Notes: generated by a model not told the origin, from the letters alone. Counted from the stretch's first letter, positions 1 through 9,879 are shown. The stretch is DNA of 64,000 bases from Lewinellaceae bacterium (GCA_016712415.1 JADJRC010000020.1:35790-99789); one strand, 5' to 3'. A program made the numbers and translations.

Positions 1-3000
1 TTTCCCACGCTGCCGCGCACTACCGTCACCCATCCGCCTACTGTGGCGCCCGACCTGCCCGCCGATGCCGCCGACTGGAAGCACACGTTTACCATGTTGC
101 CCCTGGACCCCTCCCAGCGTTCGGTATTACATGCCATTCAGCACAATGCCCTGACGGTGGTGGAAGGCGCTTCGGGCACGGGAAAGACCTACCTGATCTC
201 GGCCATCGTGATGAACGCCCTGTCGCATGGCAAAAAATGCCTCGTGGTATCCCAGAATATCAATGCCCTGCGTCGCGCGCAGAAATTCCTGCTGGAAAAA
301 GGTTTCGGCGATGTATCTTTTGTCATTCGCGATATCGCCGGCGATCAGCTGATGCTCGCCGATATGCTGCGTATGGCATCTGAAAATAAAAACAAGGCGC
401 TTTACAACGAAGAATTGTTCAAGACGGCGCTGAATAAAACACAGCGCGAACAGCGCAAACTCGACGACGCCTGGGAGGAATTGCGTGCGCCGCTGTTCGG
501 CGACCTCAATTTCACCGAAACGGTGGGCAAATACCTCCGCGCCAACCGCACGGAAGGCAAGGAGTTGCTGCTCAGTTACTTAAATCCGCAAGACTTTGAA
601 TTAAACAAAAAAGAATTCGACGTCATTGTGGAGGCTATATACGCCAGCGAACCGCTTTTCCGGCGTTTCCCCACGCTGACACATCCCTTGAACAAGCTCA
701 ATGATGCGGTATTTATCAACCACGATGTTGCAAAGGGCCGCGAATGGACAGAACTACAGGTGAAGGCATTGCTGGCAAAAGCAACAGCCCTGCACCACCG
801 CTATATTTCCAAAACCAATGATTATGCGGAGTCGCTGCTCGATCATTACGAAATGTACTACTTCGAGTTGGCCGCGTTCGTCAAGAAGATCCGCGACGGA
901 CTGGAAGACGGGGTGCAGCGTTTTGGCAGCGATTTTGAAAAACCAATTTCCGCCTCTGAAAAATTATACGGCGTTTTTTCCGATCGCTATAAAGAAATTT
1001 TGACGGCAAAAGGCGAAATCGGCACGACCTTCGAAGAGATGCGCCGTACCTACAGCCTGCGGAAATATTTTGACTTTGACTTTCCGACGCAGTTCGACAA
1101 CCGGAACATCAAGAAAATATCCGAATACACCAAGGATTTTGAAGCCACCCTGCGCCTCTGGCGCCGGCGCATCCCCAGTGTGGTGCGGGAAGATGTACGT
1201 CGACTGAATGCCAAAAGTATACACGCCGACCTCGACTTCAGGGAACAGATCAAGGAACTGGAGTACGCCATGGACGTATTTCTGGAGGAGTTCAACAACA
1301 TCAACCTGTACAATGAGGCATTGAAACATGAAATGCTGACCATCCCCAAGCGACAGGAATTTCTGGAAGATATGATATCGAGGCTGGAGGAAACACAGTT
1401 CTACCTCCGCGACTTTGAGGATTTTTATATCTGGCAAAAGCATTGGCTCAACCTGCGCAGCCCGGAGCAGAAGGTTGTGCGCGCACTGTGTAAAATCAAA
1501 CCGGATAACTGGCTTGCAGCCTTTGAAAGCTGGTACCTCCATCATCTGCTGCAAAATGATTTCAATCCCGGTATGCAATGGGATGAGGGTATGCTGGACA
1601 TTCTGGAGACCAACCTGCGCGAATTGCGGCAAATGTTGCCTTTCCAGATCAGCGCCCTGTGGCAAAACCGGAAAAACAAGGCATTGCGTGCGCTGAAATC
1701 GGCAGACGGGACGGCTTTCAAGACCTGGTTTGGTAAAAATAACCGCACCCTTTCGGCCGGCCATAAGTCGGAAGAACTGTTCCAAAAGCACATTCAATCG
1801 CTTACGGAGACACTGCCCGTGCTGCTTGTCACACCGCAGGTTGCCCTCGATGTGGTGCAACTGTCCAACATGACGTTCGACCTTGTGCTCGTCGACGAGG
1901 CGCACAACATCGCCAAGCAGGAATGTTACCACCTCTTCGATATGGCCAAAAACCTGGTGGTATTCGGCGACCCGAAGCAGGACATGACGCCATTTGCGGA
2001 AGACGATTTTCTGGAATTTTGCCAGGGCATCGGCGCCAAGACACTCAACCTCGACTACCAGCATCAGGACAGTCCTGAAGAGTGGGTCCGGTTCAACAAG
2101 ATTGCATTTGGTACGCCTTACAAACGGCTTCCCGCCGGTAGAGTGGCAAAAGACGCAACCATTGTGGCCAACGTGGAAGGGCGCTACGATGAAAATACCG
2201 GCACCAATGAGGCGGAGGCCCGTCAGATTATCGACTGGCTCAACCTGATTGAGCCGACGGCTGCAAGAACATATCCGGTTGTCGGCATCGCCTGCTCAAC
2301 CGTGCAGCAGCGCGATCTGATCGCCGGGCAGTTGCTCAAGATCAGGCAACGCAAGCAGCCGGGTTTTGAAAAAATACAACAAATGCTGCTGAGCGGCCTC
2401 GGCGTTTACCAGTTTGCAGAATTGCAGGGGCAACACGTCGATATCCTGCTCATCTCCCTGACCCACGGCACGACCGATGCGCACGGCAGTCTGACCCGCC
2501 ACCTGCATTTTTGGAATAGCCAGTTGGGATTCAATCAATTGCACGTGGTTCTGACCCGCGCTACACAAAAAATGTTTATTGCGCATTCCATTCCGACGGG
2601 TTTGTATTCCGTGCTGGCTGCCGACAAAAACTTTCTCGGCACGTGCATCCTCTCGCACCTGGTCACTTTTGCCGATCACCTGCAGCAGGGCGATCAGACT
2701 GCGGCGGAAGAACAACTCCAAAAAATGAAGGGACTGCTTAATTATACAGAGTCGTTCTATCCGTTTTCGACCTTTATGGAAGAAGTCGAAATCGCGCTTC
2801 GGCCTTATTTTGAACCGAGCCAGATGCTGCGCAACGCTCCTGCGGCAGGGGTACGGGTTCCCTTGTTCCTGCAAGCCAGGAGCAAGAAAGAGCACAGCAG
2901 CGTCCTTCTGTTCGACGGCGTACTTGCCGAGTCGCCCATGCCTTCTTATGAGTGGGAACAGAAAATGAAACGCTTTTTCAAGCACAACAAAATCGAAGCG

Positions 3001-3084
3001 ATTCCGGCACTCTCCGTGCAATGGTGGAAAAGCCCGAAGCAGGAGGCACGGCGACTGGCCAGTCGCCTGTTGCGCGGGGAATAG
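1..3084 (+). CDS. Superfamily 1 (UPF1/Dna2-type) helicase with nuclease-like tail, 5' end outside window
   Basis: The reading frame is open from base 1, so the N terminus lies upstream of the window. A possible internal GTG start is at 43. Seen: Walker A GASGTGKT at residues 42-49 (counting from 43), a long charged, helical middle section of about 500 residues, Walker B LVLVDEAHN near residue 615, motif III-like GDPKQDMTP, and a motif VI-like stretch VVLTRATQKMF near residue 835. Family knowledge: this split arrangement, with a large insertion between motifs I and II, is typical of UPF1/Dna2-like DNA or RNA helicases. The last 80 residues (LLFDGVL, then YEWEQKMKRFF and VQWWKSPKQEARRLASRLL) resemble the end of Vsr/MTES_1575-type restriction-endonuclease-fold domains that cap some bacterial SF1 helicases. 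That assignment is inference. No partner gene follows; the next gene begins 92 bp downstream. Confidence 0.8.
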   Translation, partial: FPTLPRTTVTHPPTVAPDLPADAADWKHTFTMLPLDPSQRSVLHAIQHNALTVVEGASGTGKTYLISAIVMNALSHGKKCLVVSQNINALRRAQKFLLEKGFGDVSFVIRDIAGDQLMLADMLRMASENKNKALYNEELFKTALNKTQREQRKLDDAWEELRAPLFGDLNFTETVGKYLRANRTEGKELLLSYLNPQDFELNKKEFDVIVEAIYASEPLFRRFPTLTHPLNKLNDAVFINHDVAKGREWTELQVKALLAKATALHHRYISKTNDYAESLLDHYEMYYFELAAFVKKIRDGLEDGVQRFGSDFEKPISASEKLYGVFSDRYKEILTAKGEIGTTFEEMRRTYSLRKYFDFDFPTQFDNRNIKKISEYTKDFEATLRLWRRRIPSVVREDVRRLNAKSIHADLDFREQIKELEYAMDVFLEEFNNINLYNEALKHEMLTIPKRQEFLEDMISRLEETQFYLRDFEDFYIWQKHWLNLRSPEQKVVRALCKIKPDNWLAAFESWYLHHLLQNDFNPGMQWDEGMLDILETNLRELRQMLPFQISALWQNRKNKALRALKSADGTAFKTWFGKNNRTLSAGHKSEELFQKHIQSLTETLPVLLVTPQVALDVVQLSNMTFDLVLVDEAHNIAKQECYHLFDMAKNLVVFGDPKQDMTPFAEDDFLEFCQGIGAKTLNLDYQHQDSPEEWVRFNKIAFGTPYKRLPAGRVAKDATIVANVEGRYDENTGTNEAEARQIIDWLNLIEPTAARTYPVVGIACSTVQQRDLIAGQLLKIRQRKQPGFEKIQQMLLSGLGVYQFAELQGQHVDILLISLTHGTTDAHGSLTRHLHFWNSQLGFNQLHVVLTRATQKMFIAHSIPTGLYSVLAADKNFLGTCILSHLVTFADHLQQGDQTAAEEQLQKMKGLLNYTESFYPFSTFMEEVEIALRPYFEPSQMLRNAPAAGVRVPLFLQARSKKEHSSVLLFDGVLAESPMPSYEWEQKMKRFFKHNKIEAIPALSVQWWKSPKQEARRLASRLLRGE

Positions 3085-3176
3085 CGTTTATGACTTTTTT
3101 CGGGTCAGGCCTGTGCAAAGCAGCATACATCAGGCCTCGGGTATCTGGCAATAAGTTGATTTCAATATTTGCTGCG

Positions 3177-4829
3177 ATGAAAATAGTCTTTACCCTGCTG
3201 CTGTGCGCCAGCTGCGCATATTCCGGCTTTAGCCAAAACACCGGCAATGTTTCTTCCAGTTGTCTGCTCCGGCTGGATTCGGTGTTCGAATCCTTTTTTG
3301 ATGCGGGGGTGGCCGACTACCGGCATACCCGGCGAACATTCTACAGTTACGACAGCCTCGACAGGAATACTGTCATTGTAGAACAGCGCAGCCAGGATGC
3401 TACGCCGTTCATCGTGGAGAATTATACCCGCGACCTGTACGAATATCCTGCTTCCAACCAAAAAAGTATCCGGCGACAACTGTGGGATACCCTGCAGGGC
3501 CAGTGGAACGACTACCACTATACCCTGATTACCAATACTCCCGACGGGGCCTTGCTGGAAACCCTGAGCCAACTGTGGGATACAACAGGGTTACAATGGA
3601 TCAACAACAACCTGTCAGTCAATAACTATTACCCGGGTGGTACCGTACAATCCTGGACGTCTCTGGCCTGGAATGCTGCGTCCAACGCCTGGGATACCCT
3701 CGACGTAATATTATATGCGGCTACCGGCCAAACGCTGTATCGGAAGAGAACTGCGTTTGACCAATTGATAAACACGTATAGCGGCAGCGGGTTGCTCGAG
3801 GAGTTCAAGCGTATCCGGTGGGATAATGCCACACAGAGCTGGGTAAACGACTTCCGGTTTCAATATACCTACAACGGTCAGGGTCGCCTGGTCGAAACAC
3901 TCCGCCAGCAATGGGATATTCCGACCGTGGCATGGAACAACAGTTCCCGCATTGTCAATTCCTATATCAACAACTGGGCACTGCCGGATACAAGTTTGCA
4001 ACTCACCTGGCAATCTTCCATGTCCGATTGGCGACCGCTTTCCATCACCACCTACGCGATTCAGGGCGACACACATCGCCTGGAAGTGTTCAACTGGAAT
4101 ATCCTGTTGGCTATATGGCGGTATCAATACCGGTACGATTCGATTTTTAACCCCAACGGGCAACTTTCGGCGCGTTTTGAATACAAGGGCAACGCGCAGA
4201 CTTATTTGTCCTGGGTACAACACAAGCGTTATTTGATCGGGTATAACGCCTTGCAGCAGTTGGCGTACCGGGATCAGTATATCTGGGACCCTTCTATCAG
4301 TCAGTGGCTGACTTATGAAAACCGGACCCTGGAGTATTTCCCCGATTCGGCCTTGCAAAAACAGGTTGTTATCTACCGCTTCCCAAGCGTAATCAATCCG
4401 GGATTCCCGCTTCCTCCCTTGCGCGTTACGGAATGGTACGAGCCCAGGCCGCCGCATCCGATCCAGTACGTATATACCGATACACTCAAGAATTTTGGCG
4501 CCGTATGGAATCCCAGTGGCCTGGACGTTTATTATTATGCAGAATGTGCAGGCGCCGTTTCTTCCGTATCAGATAAAAAAACGCCACCATTTTCGTGTTT
4601 TCTGCCCAATCCGTTTTACCCCGGCAGTTCGATCACCTGTGAAAATATTGATCCCGACGCAATGATTGATCTGGAAGTATTTGATTTGGCGGGCCGTCTG
4701 CTCACCCGGCAGCATACCTGGCCGGGCCATGTCTCGCTGCCCGGAATAACAGCGGGGCTGCACGCCGTACAGGTCAGGCAAAACGGTCGTTTGCTCTTTT
4801 CCGGCCTGTTATATTTTGCGGAAGGGTAA
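3177..4829 (+). CDS. Secreted T9SS-sorted protein with W-D-x5-W repeats
   Basis: Product of 550 residues. The frame stays open upstream, but ATG 3177 is chosen because it begins a clear signal peptide (MKIVFTLLLCASCAYSGFSQ). The mature part carries about eight copies of a short motif, W[DNQ] then five or six residues then W (for example QLWDTLQGQWND, IRWDNATQSWVN, YIWDPSISQWLT), roughly 40 residues apart and joined by Tyr/Gly-rich strands resembling RHS/YD-repeat sheets. The last 75 residues (FLPNPFYPGSSI, then IDLEVFDLAGRLL, ending in GLHAVQVRQNGRLLFSG) form a Por-secretion-system sorting domain, so export through the outer membrane by the type IX system and surface attachment or release is expected. 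The substrate or partner is unknown. The gene stands alone between the helicase and the OmpA protein. Confidence 0.8.
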   Translation: MKIVFTLLLCASCAYSGFSQNTGNVSSSCLLRLDSVFESFFDAGVADYRHTRRTFYSYDSLDRNTVIVEQRSQDATPFIVENYTRDLYEYPASNQKSIRRQLWDTLQGQWNDYHYTLITNTPDGALLETLSQLWDTTGLQWINNNLSVNNYYPGGTVQSWTSLAWNAASNAWDTLDVILYAATGQTLYRKRTAFDQLINTYSGSGLLEEFKRIRWDNATQSWVNDFRFQYTYNGQGRLVETLRQQWDIPTVAWNNSSRIVNSYINNWALPDTSLQLTWQSSMSDWRPLSITTYAIQGDTHRLEVFNWNILLAIWRYQYRYDSIFNPNGQLSARFEYKGNAQTYLSWVQHKRYLIGYNALQQLAYRDQYIWDPSISQWLTYENRTLEYFPDSALQKQVVIYRFPSVINPGFPLPPLRVTEWYEPRPPHPIQYVYTDTLKNFGAVWNPSGLDVYYYAECAGAVSSVSDKKTPPFSCFLPNPFYPGSSITCENIDPDAMIDLEVFDLAGRLLTRQHTWPGHVSLPGITAGLHAVQVRQNGRLLFSGLLYFAEG

Positions 4830-4987
4830 TATTTCGCGTGGAGCGCTGAATTTATTTACACAAATAATAGCCGCTCCAATGCCAGTCTGTCGCACACATG
4901 ACGTTTTTGAAGCCCTTTTTAATACCCCAAACCGGTTATTGGCATCGCTTTTGTTTTCTCCTGCGAAACATTCAATGAAAAATAGCA

Positions 4988-6472
4988 ATGAGAAAACTTT
5001 TCCTGTTAATCCTGTTGGCAGTTTGCCTGCAAACGCAGCCCATCAGGGGCCAAAATCAAGAATTCCCCAATGCCGTACATGCCAAACTCAATTTCTTTGA
5101 CTATGGCACGCTCAACGACGAAGACTTTCGCCTGAGCCAGGGCTTTGAATTGGGCTACTTTCGCAATATCGCACCCTTTCTCAACGTCGGTATTCCCTTT
5201 AAACTGGGACTGGCCAAATTGCCCGGCATCACAGAAAATACGGTCACGACAAGCCTGGATCTGGTATTCCACCTGGGGAACATGCGCAACGACGCTAAAA
5301 TATCTCCCTACGTCTTTGGCGGAGCGGGATATTTTCTTGAAGACTTTGACAACGGACACCTGCAATTGCCCTTTGGCGCGGGTTTGAATTTCCGGATTTC
5401 CAAATACGCGTTCATCAACGTTCAGGGTGAATACCGCAAAGCGACGAATGACCTCCGCGACAACGTACAACTTGGCGCAGGTTTCGTTTACCTGTTGCAC
5501 AAGTCGGACCCCAAGCCTGTTGAGGCGCCCGACCGGGACAAAGACGGCGTAACGGATGCGCTGGACAAATGCCCTGACAAGGCCGGACCTGCCGCTGCGC
5601 TGGGTTGCCCGGATGCCGACTTTGACGGAATTGGCGACAACGAAGACGAATGTCCCTATGATGCCGGCCCGATAGACACCAAAGGCTGCCCGGATTATGA
5701 CAAGGATGGCTTTGCGGATAAAGACGACGAATGTCCGACTGAACCCGGCCGTTGGAATGGCTGCCCCGATACCGACTTTGACGGTGTGCCCGACAAAGAC
5801 GACCAGTGCCCCACAGAGGCCGGTACCGCAGATAATAACGGTTGCCCCGATGTGAAGGACTCCGACGGCGACGGATTTGCGGATAAAGATGACAAATGCC
5901 CGGACCTGGCGGGTTCATTCGACGGCTGTCCCGATTCCGATGGTGACGGCGTGGCCGACAACCTCGACAAATGCCCGAATGCGCCCGGTTTGCCCGAAAA
6001 CAAGGGCTGCCCCAATGAAAAAGACAGCGACGGCGACGGTGTTGCCGACAAAAATGACAAATGCCCGAACACACCGGGTCTTGCCACCAACTTCGGTTGC
6101 CCTGAAGTAAAACAGGAAACAAAAGAACGGCTGGCTTTTGCCACAAAGGCTGTTCAGTTTGAAACCGGCAAGGCGACGCTCAAAAATCAGTCCTTTGGTA
6201 TTCTCGATGAAATTGTCGATATCATGCGGCAATATCCCGATTATACGCTGTCCATCAGCGGGCATACAGATAATGTTGGTGATGAGCGCGACAACCTCCG
6301 CCTGTCGGAGTCACGCGCAAAAACCTGCTACGACTACATGAAGTTCAGGGGGATCAAGACCAACCGTTTGCGCTATGCCGGATTTGGTGAAAACCGCCCG
6401 ATCGCTGAAAATGATACCAGGGAGGGACGCGAGCAAAACCGCCGCGTGGAGTTCGAACTGATTCTGGAATAA
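4988..6472 (+). CDS. OmpA-family outer-membrane protein with thrombospondin type 3 repeats
   Basis: 494 residues with a signal peptide (MRKLFLLILLAVCLQTQPIRG). Residues about 25-170 look like an eight-stranded beta-barrel (alternating aromatic strands, YVFGGAGYFLEDF, INVQGEYRKA). They are followed by seven Asp-rich calcium-binding repeats of the type DxDxDGxxDxxDxCP (DSDGDGVADKNDKCP and relatives), and then a C-terminal OmpA/MotB peptidoglycan-binding domain (ISGHTDNVGDERDNLRLSESRA, with the NRRVEFEL ending). The expected role is anchoring the outer membrane to peptidoglycan. The TSP3 repeats probably act as a calcium-stiffened spacer across the periplasm. It is monocistronic: a hairpin with a stop-like structure lies downstream. 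Confidence 0.9.
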   Translation: MRKLFLLILLAVCLQTQPIRGQNQEFPNAVHAKLNFFDYGTLNDEDFRLSQGFELGYFRNIAPFLNVGIPFKLGLAKLPGITENTVTTSLDLVFHLGNMRNDAKISPYVFGGAGYFLEDFDNGHLQLPFGAGLNFRISKYAFINVQGEYRKATNDLRDNVQLGAGFVYLLHKSDPKPVEAPDRDKDGVTDALDKCPDKAGPAAALGCPDADFDGIGDNEDECPYDAGPIDTKGCPDYDKDGFADKDDECPTEPGRWNGCPDTDFDGVPDKDDQCPTEAGTADNNGCPDVKDSDGDGFADKDDKCPDLAGSFDGCPDSDGDGVADNLDKCPNAPGLPENKGCPNEKDSDGDGVADKNDKCPNTPGLATNFGCPEVKQETKERLAFATKAVQFETGKATLKNQSFGILDEIVDIMRQYPDYTLSISGHTDNVGDERDNLRLSESRAKTCYDYMKFRGIKTNRLRYAGFGENRPIAENDTREGREQNRRVEFELILE

Positions 6473-6490
6473 GCACTTCGGTATAGAAGA

Positions 6491-6568
6491 GCACACAGAT
6501 GACGCAGATTTAACTGATTGACACAGATTTATCCGTGCAAATCAGTTAAATCTGCGTCATCTGTGTGC
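6491..6568. repeat. Perfect 29-bp inverted repeat, 20-bp loop
   Basis: Arms 6491-6519 and 6540-6568 are perfect reverse complements (GCACACAGATGACGCAGATT start of left arm). The loop is also related in sequence (gacacagattt), so the element looks as if built from a short cacagat/gcagattta unit. It lies 18 bp after the OmpA stop codon. Such short intergenic palindromes occur widely in Bacteroidota genomes; it may act as a transcript-end hairpin. No coding content. Confidence 0.8.
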
Positions 6569-6614
6569 CATACCCAGTACCGATGTTGCAAAAAAACGAC
6601 ACGACCCAAAAACA

Positions 6615-6648
6615 AAAACCGGCAGTTGGTGTACAACCTGCCGGTTTT
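6615..6648. terminator. Hairpin terminator-like element after ompA-type gene
   Basis: Arms AAAACCGGCAG (6615-6625) and CTGCCGGTTTT (6638-6648), 12-nt loop. The stem is GC-rich and flanked by A and T tracts, so it can work in both directions. It lies between the plus-strand OmpA gene and the minus-strand gene ending at 6834. The remaining 185 bases to 6833 show no gene I can support. Confidence 0.65.
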
Positions 6649-6833
6649 GCCATACTTCAAAATTGGGCGGATTACCGGTAATAATGAATGTCCCCGTGGG
6701 GAAGGATATTATTGCGTGGGTCCCGGATAAGAGCATTGGGCGCTCTAAGGACCCGGTAAAATTCAATTACCACACAAAAGTAATGCGCAGACTTGATATG
6801 CCGGATTTTCAACCGGTGAAAAATTCCGGGCGA

Positions 6834-7199
6834 TTAACGATTTGGCTGACGGCCGACATACATATCATGTGCCAGGCGACCTGAAAGTGCGCCAAGCCCT
6901 GCCAGGATACCTCCCAGCAAGCCTGTGACCAACAACACCTGCCAACTTTTAAGGCCCTGAAACAATAAACCCACCTTGGCCGAAAGCATACTGCCGTTGG
7001 CCATGTCCGGTATCAGGGCATAAATCACCCAAAGCAACAGGCCTCCGGTGAATGCTGCGGCGAAACTGCGCGCAGGCGGGATCGGGAAGAGCCATCCGGC
7101 AACAGCTGTTATGGGGACGAGCGACCACCACGGCAGGCCGAACCTGCTCAGGCTGCCCAGCAAAAACACGAAAAGTATGATGGAAAGAAAGCGTCTCAT
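6834..7199 (-). CDS. Small integral membrane protein, unknown function
   Basis: 121 residues with four hydrophobic segments (starting FLSIILFVFLLGSL, WWSLVPITAVAGWLF, FAAAFTGGLLLWVIYALI and VLLVTGLLGGILAGLGAL), so a four-helix inner-membrane protein. No recognised motif. Its ATG overlaps the stop of the upstream penicillin-acylase gene by four bases (7196-7199, ATGA type), so the two are almost certainly one transcript and translationally coupled. Function unknown; an accessory to the acylase is possible but unproven. Confidence 0.7.
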   Translation of the reverse strand: MRRFLSIILFVFLLGSLSRFGLPWWSLVPITAVAGWLFPIPPARSFAAAFTGGLLLWVIYALIPDMANGSMLSAKVGLLFQGLKSWQVLLVTGLLGGILAGLGALSGRLAHDMYVGRQPNR

Positions 7200-9667
7200 T
7201 TTCTGTCAGGGTTGAAAGTTTGTTTGCCTATGATACGGGACGAGGGTTCATCGGGGGCATGCAGCACCAGGAGGTCGTAGTATTCACCTTTTGCCCAGGT
7301 GTCTACCATGTTGTCGTAGAACCTGCTGCCGGGGTTGCCGCTCTGCCCGCCAGGGTACACCCCGTAGCCGCGCACCTGGTCGCCCAGGTCGACGATCATC
7401 CGCCAGGAAGGACCGTGCGTTTTTTGCATGGCATTGGGCGCAGTGCGGTGGCCGCCTACCACGACGTCCAGCCGGCTGAACGCATCAATCTGGGCCATGT
7501 GTTTCAGGGTAAAGCCCATGAATTTTCCCCAGGTACTGCGTTTGCCGGGATTTTCCCTGAAATATTGCTGCATGATTGCGAAAGACTCATTGGCAATATC
7601 GCTTGCCGATTCGCGCTGCGGTGTTTCCGGATGGTCAAAGAATATATTCCCGGTATCCTGCCCCAGCATTTCAATAAAACGCCAGGTGTCGGGCATGAGC
7701 ATGGCCTGTTTCGCCCGGCGTGCCGGCTCCATTTCATCCCAGGTTCTGCTGTAACATGAATCGAACCACACCTCAAACAGCGGGGGAGCGGTAACCCCGG
7801 CCTCATAACGGTAATCCCAGGCCGACAACTCATCCGCCATTTTCCGGCCCTCCGCATCGAGCCGGCTGCGGTCGAGCAATTGCAGCATGGCGGGCAGGGC
7901 GTCGGCGGCACGGCGACTGAAATTATCCAGTTGCAGCGTTTTCATGCTGTCGATGGTCGCATTGTGCAGCGTTTCGAGGCGGTCGTGTATTTCCCGGCTG
8001 CGGAAATCCTCGAAGCTGCCGAGATAATAGTACGGATAGGAGGGTGGGGTAGAGTGCTGGTTGGCGGAAAAAACATAACCCCTCGACGGGTTTTTCATCG
8101 CAGGCACCTGTTCGGGCGGGATGAATCCGTGCCAGGCGTCGGCTTGCCGGCTGCCGTCCAGGATAAACCTGCCCTGTTCGGTAGCGCGTACGGGGTATCT
8201 GCCTTGCACCGTCATGGCGATGTCGCCGCTTTGGGTGGCAAAGACAAAATTCTGTGCGGGACAATCGTACAATTTAAGGGCCTTGCGGTAGTCGTCGTAG
8301 CCTTTCCCTGCGTTGAGAAACATAAATATTGCCGCACCATCCGGATCGGGCTGGTCGTGCGAGATCCAGCGCAGGGCGCAGTCGCGCAAGGGATGCTCCT
8401 GGTTAAAGTCGTATACAACCGGTCCCCAGACGGTGTACCGCACGGTATCGCGCATCGACGGTTTCCCTTTTATGCCAATTTCTTCAATGCGCTGCTCCAC
8501 GGCCTTCGCCTCGCCGTCAATCAAATACCTGGAATGCTCCTCATTTTCCCAGTCCAGGCGGTACCAGTCCGAAACATCGTGGCTGACATTGGTGACGCCC
8601 CAGGCGATTTTGTCGTTGAAGCCGATGATGATACCCGGAACGCCCTGCAGCGAAACGCCAAAACAACTTTGTTCCGGGGTATGAATTTGCAACTGGAACC
8701 AGATGGACGGCAGCGAAAGGGTCAGGTGGGGGTCGTTGGCGAGCAGCGGGTGCCCGGATTTGGTGCGTGTACCGCCGACGGCCCAGTTGTTGCTGCCTTC
8801 AACATAGGGATCGGTGGTAGCCTCCGGCTGCTCGCCCCAGGGGAAAGCAGATATTTCTTCAGGTGCAACCGACAAGGCGCCCGGCTGGAGCGACGTACCG
8901 GCAGGAAATGGCGCCTTCCAGTCTTTCCATTGCCCGGTGTCCGGAATAATGGGCTGTTGTTTCGGGTTCCATTCGGGGTACAGCATATTAAACGTGTCTT
9001 TTCCGAAAAGCGCCAGGGCGTTGGTGCTGGCCAGGTCATCGTCGCGGGAACACAGGTTTTCAGCCATAGCCTCGACGACCAGAGCGGTTTTCAGCACCGA
9101 CCACGGCTCGGGTGCATAATTGAGCAGTTTGAACTCGATGGGATAGTCCGCCGGAGTCAGTTGGCTGACCCAGGCGTTGACACCCTCGGTATAGGCCTCC
9201 AGCATTCGGATGGCCTCCGGCGATTTTTTCCAGGCGGCAACATCGTTTTCAGCCGCATACCCCATACCCCGGCGGCGGGTGATGCGGTCGATGGCAAGCG
9301 TCCTTTCACCCAATACTTCGGAGAGCCTGCCGGATGCCTTTCTTGTGGTGATATCCATTTGCCACAACCGGTTCTGTGCCGTGATATAACCCTGGACACG
9401 AATGGCATCTTCCAGGTTCTGGGCAAAAATGTGCGGAATGAGCAGATCGTCGTACACCACGTCTACCTTGTCCGTCAGGCCCGGCAGGTCGGCGTTTTTC
9501 AGGGAAAAACCTGTAGCCGGTTCGCTGTTCTTCCAGAATCCGGAAAACGGGTTAAAAAATGAGCCCAGGGGCGGCAGCGATTTGTCGCCGACGGATAGCG
9601 GGGTGGTTAAAAACCAGGTGAAGGCAGCCAGAAAAAAAAGGGCTATGAGCAATCGAAGGGCTTGCAT
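7196..9667 (-). CDS. Penicillin acylase family protein (Ntn hydrolase)
   Basis: 823 residues with an N-terminal membrane or signal segment (LRLLIALFFLAAFTWFL). The family hallmark is a proenzyme that cleaves itself before a Ser, Cys or Thr that becomes the N-terminal nucleophile of the large subunit. Here the site is GSNNWAVGG, with Ser292 the predicted nucleophile; downstream HPLLANDPHL and GIIIGFNDKIAWGVTN fit the beta-subunit core. Length agrees with penicillin G acylase/AHL acylase relatives. It probably hydrolyses an amide in the periplasm (N-acyl amino acid, N-acyl homoserine lactone or similar); the substrate cannot be read from sequence. It is first in a two-gene operon with the downstream membrane protein. 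Confidence 0.88.
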   Translation of the reverse strand: MQALRLLIALFFLAAFTWFLTTPLSVGDKSLPPLGSFFNPFSGFWKNSEPATGFSLKNADLPGLTDKVDVVYDDLLIPHIFAQNLEDAIRVQGYITAQNRLWQMDITTRKASGRLSEVLGERTLAIDRITRRRGMGYAAENDVAAWKKSPEAIRMLEAYTEGVNAWVSQLTPADYPIEFKLLNYAPEPWSVLKTALVVEAMAENLCSRDDDLASTNALALFGKDTFNMLYPEWNPKQQPIIPDTGQWKDWKAPFPAGTSLQPGALSVAPEEISAFPWGEQPEATTDPYVEGSNNWAVGGTRTKSGHPLLANDPHLTLSLPSIWFQLQIHTPEQSCFGVSLQGVPGIIIGFNDKIAWGVTNVSHDVSDWYRLDWENEEHSRYLIDGEAKAVEQRIEEIGIKGKPSMRDTVRYTVWGPVVYDFNQEHPLRDCALRWISHDQPDPDGAAIFMFLNAGKGYDDYRKALKLYDCPAQNFVFATQSGDIAMTVQGRYPVRATEQGRFILDGSRQADAWHGFIPPEQVPAMKNPSRGYVFSANQHSTPPSYPYYYLGSFEDFRSREIHDRLETLHNATIDSMKTLQLDNFSRRAADALPAMLQLLDRSRLDAEGRKMADELSAWDYRYEAGVTAPPLFEVWFDSCYSRTWDEMEPARRAKQAMLMPDTWRFIEMLGQDTGNIFFDHPETPQRESASDIANESFAIMQQYFRENPGKRSTWGKFMGFTLKHMAQIDAFSRLDVVVGGHRTAPNAMQKTHGPSWRMIVDLGDQVRGYGVYPGGQSGNPGSRFYDNMVDTWAKGEYYDLLVLHAPDEPSSRIIGKQTFNPDRK

Positions 9668-9879
9668 GAAAGAAAAGTAATTTGAAAACCAGTGCGATGC
9701 GAAGGTAAAAAGTCCCTGATCTTCGGGAATAGATTATCGCATGGAGAAGCAAAAAACGATCTTTTTATGGGTGTAATGCCCAAATACAGGATCAATATTT
9801 TGTGATTACGGGTGTCGCCAAAAGGCTTGTAAAAAAAATGTCAAATTTTCCGCTCAAAAATTTGTTCTAACTCCCAAAG

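Noticed and set aside
7880..9562. 560-codon plus-strand open frame opposite the penicillin acylase gene
   Set aside because: Antisense frame with no domain and Arg/His/Gly-rich composition typical of a shadow of GC-rich coding DNA; the acylase on the minus strand has clear motifs.
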